A DNA stretch of 64,000 nt, from NCBI RefSeq assembly GCF_900149705.1, contig NZ_LT703001.1, positions 558,001-622,000 of the forward strand, read 5' to 3'. The notes beneath the pieces were generated by a model that had not been told where the DNA came from, made no database searches, and worked only from the letters and a program-made list of their open reading frames with translations. The translations under genes were made by a program, and so were the position numbers. The DNA comes from Sphingorhabdus sp. Alg231-15 (lineage in GTDB: Bacteria; Pseudomonadota; Alphaproteobacteria; Sphingomonadales; Sphingomonadaceae). Shown piece by piece: positions 62,267 through 64,000 of this stretch (within the stretch, counting starts at the first letter, position 1; each line of letters opens with the position of its first letter).

Positions 62267-63528
62267 GCGGCCCTGACATTATCGGCATGGGATGCCGCCT
62301 CAATATTGCTGAAAGCGAAGCGATACGGCAAAGCCTTGCTGCATCCAAAGTGAATGCCGACCAGCTGATCATCGTCAATAGTTGCGCGGTTACCAATGAA
62401 GCCGTGCGGCAAACCCGCCAAGCAATACGGCGTGCAAAGCGTGATAATCCGGACAAAAAGGTCGTCGTCACCGGTTGTGCGGCCCAGATTGATCCGGCGA
62501 TGTTTGATGCCATGCCCGAAACATCCGGTGTGGTAGGCAATTTCGACAAATATGATGCGGATAATTTCAAATTCGGCCTAGATACCAACAAACCGGATAT
62601 CCGGGTCTCTGACATTATGCAGGTCAAGGAAACCGCGCCTCATATGGTCAGTGCCTTTGCCGAACGATCCCGCGCCTTTGTCGAAGTACAGAATGGCTGC
62701 GACCATCGCTGCACTTTTTGTATCATTCCTTACGGCCGCGGCAACAGCCGTTCTGTTCCCGCTGGCCAGGTTGTTGAGCAGGTTCAGGCACTTGTCGACA
62801 AAGGTTTTAACGAGGTTGTTCTGACCGGCGTTGACGTGACCAGCTACGGTCCCGACCTGCCGGGCAATCCAAGTCTCGGCCAACTGGTTGAACGGGTTTT
62901 GAAACATGTTCCAGGTCTCAAACGGTTGCGGCTGTCATCCGTCGATGGTGTTGAGATTGACGAGCGGCTGTTTGATATTCTTACTGGTGAGAAACGGATG
63001 ATGCCACATGTGCATCTATCGCTACAGTCGGGCGACAATATGATCCTCAAGCGGATGAAACGCCGCCACAGCCGGGAACAGGCGATTGAACTGGTCGCCC
63101 GTTTGAAGGACAAGCGTCCTGAAATCGCGATTGGTGCAGATATTATAGCCGGCTTTCCGACAGAAACTGACCCGATGTTTACCAATAGTCTGGATATTAT
63201 CGACCAGTGCGATGTCATTCACGGTCACATATTTCCTTACTCACCACGCCAAGGCACGCCAGCAGCAAAGATGCCACAAGTGGACGGCACCGTGATCAAA
63301 CAGCGCGCCAAAGCATTGCGACAAAAAGTGGCTGAGAAGGCGCAGGCTTGGCGTGACAATCTTGTTGGCTCTCGACAACATGTCTTATGTGAGCTCAACG
63401 GCAAGGCCGGCTATGCCGAGAATTTTGCCCATATCAGTTTTGAGGAAACCATGCCAGAAGGCCAGATCATCCCCGTGGAAGTCATTGCGTCGGATGGCCG
63501 GAACCTGATCGGAAGAAAAATCATATGA
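62263..63528 (+). CDS. mtaB: tRNA (N6-threonylcarbamoyladenosine-C2)-methylthiotransferase
   Basis: 421 aa from ATG 62263. Radical SAM enzyme that adds methylthio to t6A37. N-terminal iron-sulfur Cys in [16 protein letters not shown] and VTGCAAQ; radical SAM CxxxCxxC in [19 protein letters not shown]-terminal TRAM-like region. An in-frame extension to 62080 lies inside dapF and is rejected. Overlaps dapF and ftsY by 4 bases each. Confidence 0.95.
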   Translation: MSGPDIIGMGCRLNIAESEAIRQSLAASKVNADQLIIVNSCAVTNEAVRQTRQAIRRAKRDNPDKKVVVTGCAAQIDPAMFDAMPETSGVVGNFDKYDADNFKFGLDTNKPDIRVSDIMQVKETAPHMVSAFAERSRAFVEVQNGCDHRCTFCIIPYGRGNSRSVPAGQVVEQVQALVDKGFNEVVLTGVDVTSYGPDLPGNPSLGQLVERVLKHVPGLKRLRLSSVDGVEIDERLFDILTGEKRMMPHVHLSLQSGDNMILKRMKRRHSREQAIELVARLKDKRPEIAIGADIIAGFPTETDPMFTNSLDIIDQCDVIHGHIFPYSPRQGTPAAKMPQVDGTVIKQRAKALRQKVAEKAQAWRDNLVGSRQHVLCELNGKAGYAENFAHISFEETMPEGQIIPVEVIASDGRNLIGRKII

Positions 63529-64000
63529 GTGAAAAACCGGGGTGGAAGGATCGCCTGTTCGGCGGTTTCAGCAAGACATCGGGCCGCCTGACTGAGAATT
63601 TGACCGGGCTAGTTACCAAGGCCAAGCTTGATGACGCGACACTGGATGAAATCGAAGACGCTTTGATCATCTCTGATCTAGGGCCCGCGACTGCGGCCTC
63701 AATCCGAGAAAAACTCTCCAATGAGCGGTTTGAAAAAGGCCTCAGCGAGCATGCGGTTCGTGAAATAATCCAGTCTGAAATTGCCGAGATATTGGAACCG
63801 GTGGCGGTACCTCTCGAGATTGATGCCTTTCCCCGCCCACAAGTAATTTTGGTTATTGGTGTCAATGGCTCAGGCAAGACCACGACCATCGCCAAGCTGG
63901 CCCATCTGTTTTTGGAGCAGGATTATGGCGTGATGCTGGCCGCTGGCGATACTTTTCGCGCCGCAGCCATCGGACAGCTGAAAGTCTGGGCCGAACGGCT
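63525..64000 (+). CDS. ftsY: Signal recognition particle receptor FtsY (3' end outside window)
   Basis: First 158 residues are visible from ATG 63525, overlapping the mtaB stop. N domain with [20 protein letters not shown], then the start of the SRP GTPase: [20 protein letters not shown] (P-loop) and ADTF-type [11 protein letters not shown]. No acidic A domain is present, as in many alphaproteobacterial FtsY. Partner of Ffh. Confidence 0.95.
   Translation, partial: MSEKPGWKDRLFGGFSKTSGRLTENLTGLVTKAKLDDATLDEIEDALIISDLGPATAASIREKLSNERFEKGLSEHAVREIIQSEIAEILEPVAVPLEIDAFPRPQVILVIGVNGSGKTTTIAKLAHLFLEQDYGVMLAAGDTFRAAAIGQLKVWAER

Overview
The window looks like chromosome from a sphingomonad-type alphaproteobacterium with moderate GC. 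A Sphingorhabdus/Parasphingorhabdus-like organism is a guess from gene content and protein style, not a test. Supporting signs are a 5-aminolevulinate synthase (C4 haem pathway), a SigK-type ECF sigma/anti-sigma/fasciclin set, a ligase-associated exonuclease plus ATP-dependent DNA ligase, the alphaproteobacterial form of AhcY and an rpsP-rimM-trmD-rplS operon. No rRNA, tRNA, CRISPR array, phage or insertion sequence was recognised.

Region 1 (1-15030) is a compact exopolysaccharide (EPS) locus with its own regulators, and is the most interesting part. From the left: the 3' part of a histidine kinase with receiver and Hpt-like domains; a leftward gene fusing a GT26 glycosyltransferase to an initiating sugar-phosphate transferase; a rightward operon of a Wzx-like flippase and three glycosyltransferases; a leftward operon of a Wza-like export lipoprotein, a chain-length protein and a Wzy/ligase-like membrane protein; a rightward pair of an H-NOX haem nitric-oxide sensor and a LuxO-like sigma-54 response regulator; a leftward PAP2 phosphatase; and a rightward small unknown protein. 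The six transcription units form three divergent pairs. Every unit has a good sigma-54 (-24/-12) promoter, and each divergent gap holds a central block of palindromes of the form TTGCA-N3-TGCAA, which is the site type known for LuxO. The simplest reading is a self-contained NO-sensing, sigma-54-dependent EPS regulon.

Region 2 (15123-24443) is housekeeping: topA, dprA and plsY leftward; murI, hemA and the exonuclease/ligase pair rightward. Region 3 (24503-34397) holds fasciclin, anti-sigma and ECF sigma; a PLP-dependent dehydratase; a polyamine block (carboxynorspermidine dehydrogenase and decarboxylase, then an ornithine-type decarboxylase); two tandem MAPEG proteins; a nitrilase; and an RNA methyltransferase. 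Region 4 (34388-48982) holds the NAD(P)HX repair enzyme, a small lipoprotein, ilvD, an N-formylglutamate amidohydrolase, ispE, a TPR protein and ETF-ubiquinone oxidoreductase leftward; a degenerate uracil-DNA glycosylase-like protein and a soluble lytic transglycosylase rightward; ahcY with a perfect operator-like palindrome; a secreted unknown; a YqgE/AlgH protein; and a peroxiredoxin.

Region 5 (49043-64000) holds an M2 metallopeptidase, a four-gene operon (two GFA proteins, a hydrolase, a membrane protein), a DsbA-like isomerase and asd. The translation operon ffh, rpsP, rimM, trmD, rplS follows, with two small membrane-protein genes inserted and a long acidic tail on S16. Last are a GGDEF-EAL protein and dapF-mtaB-ftsY, the last cut by the window end.
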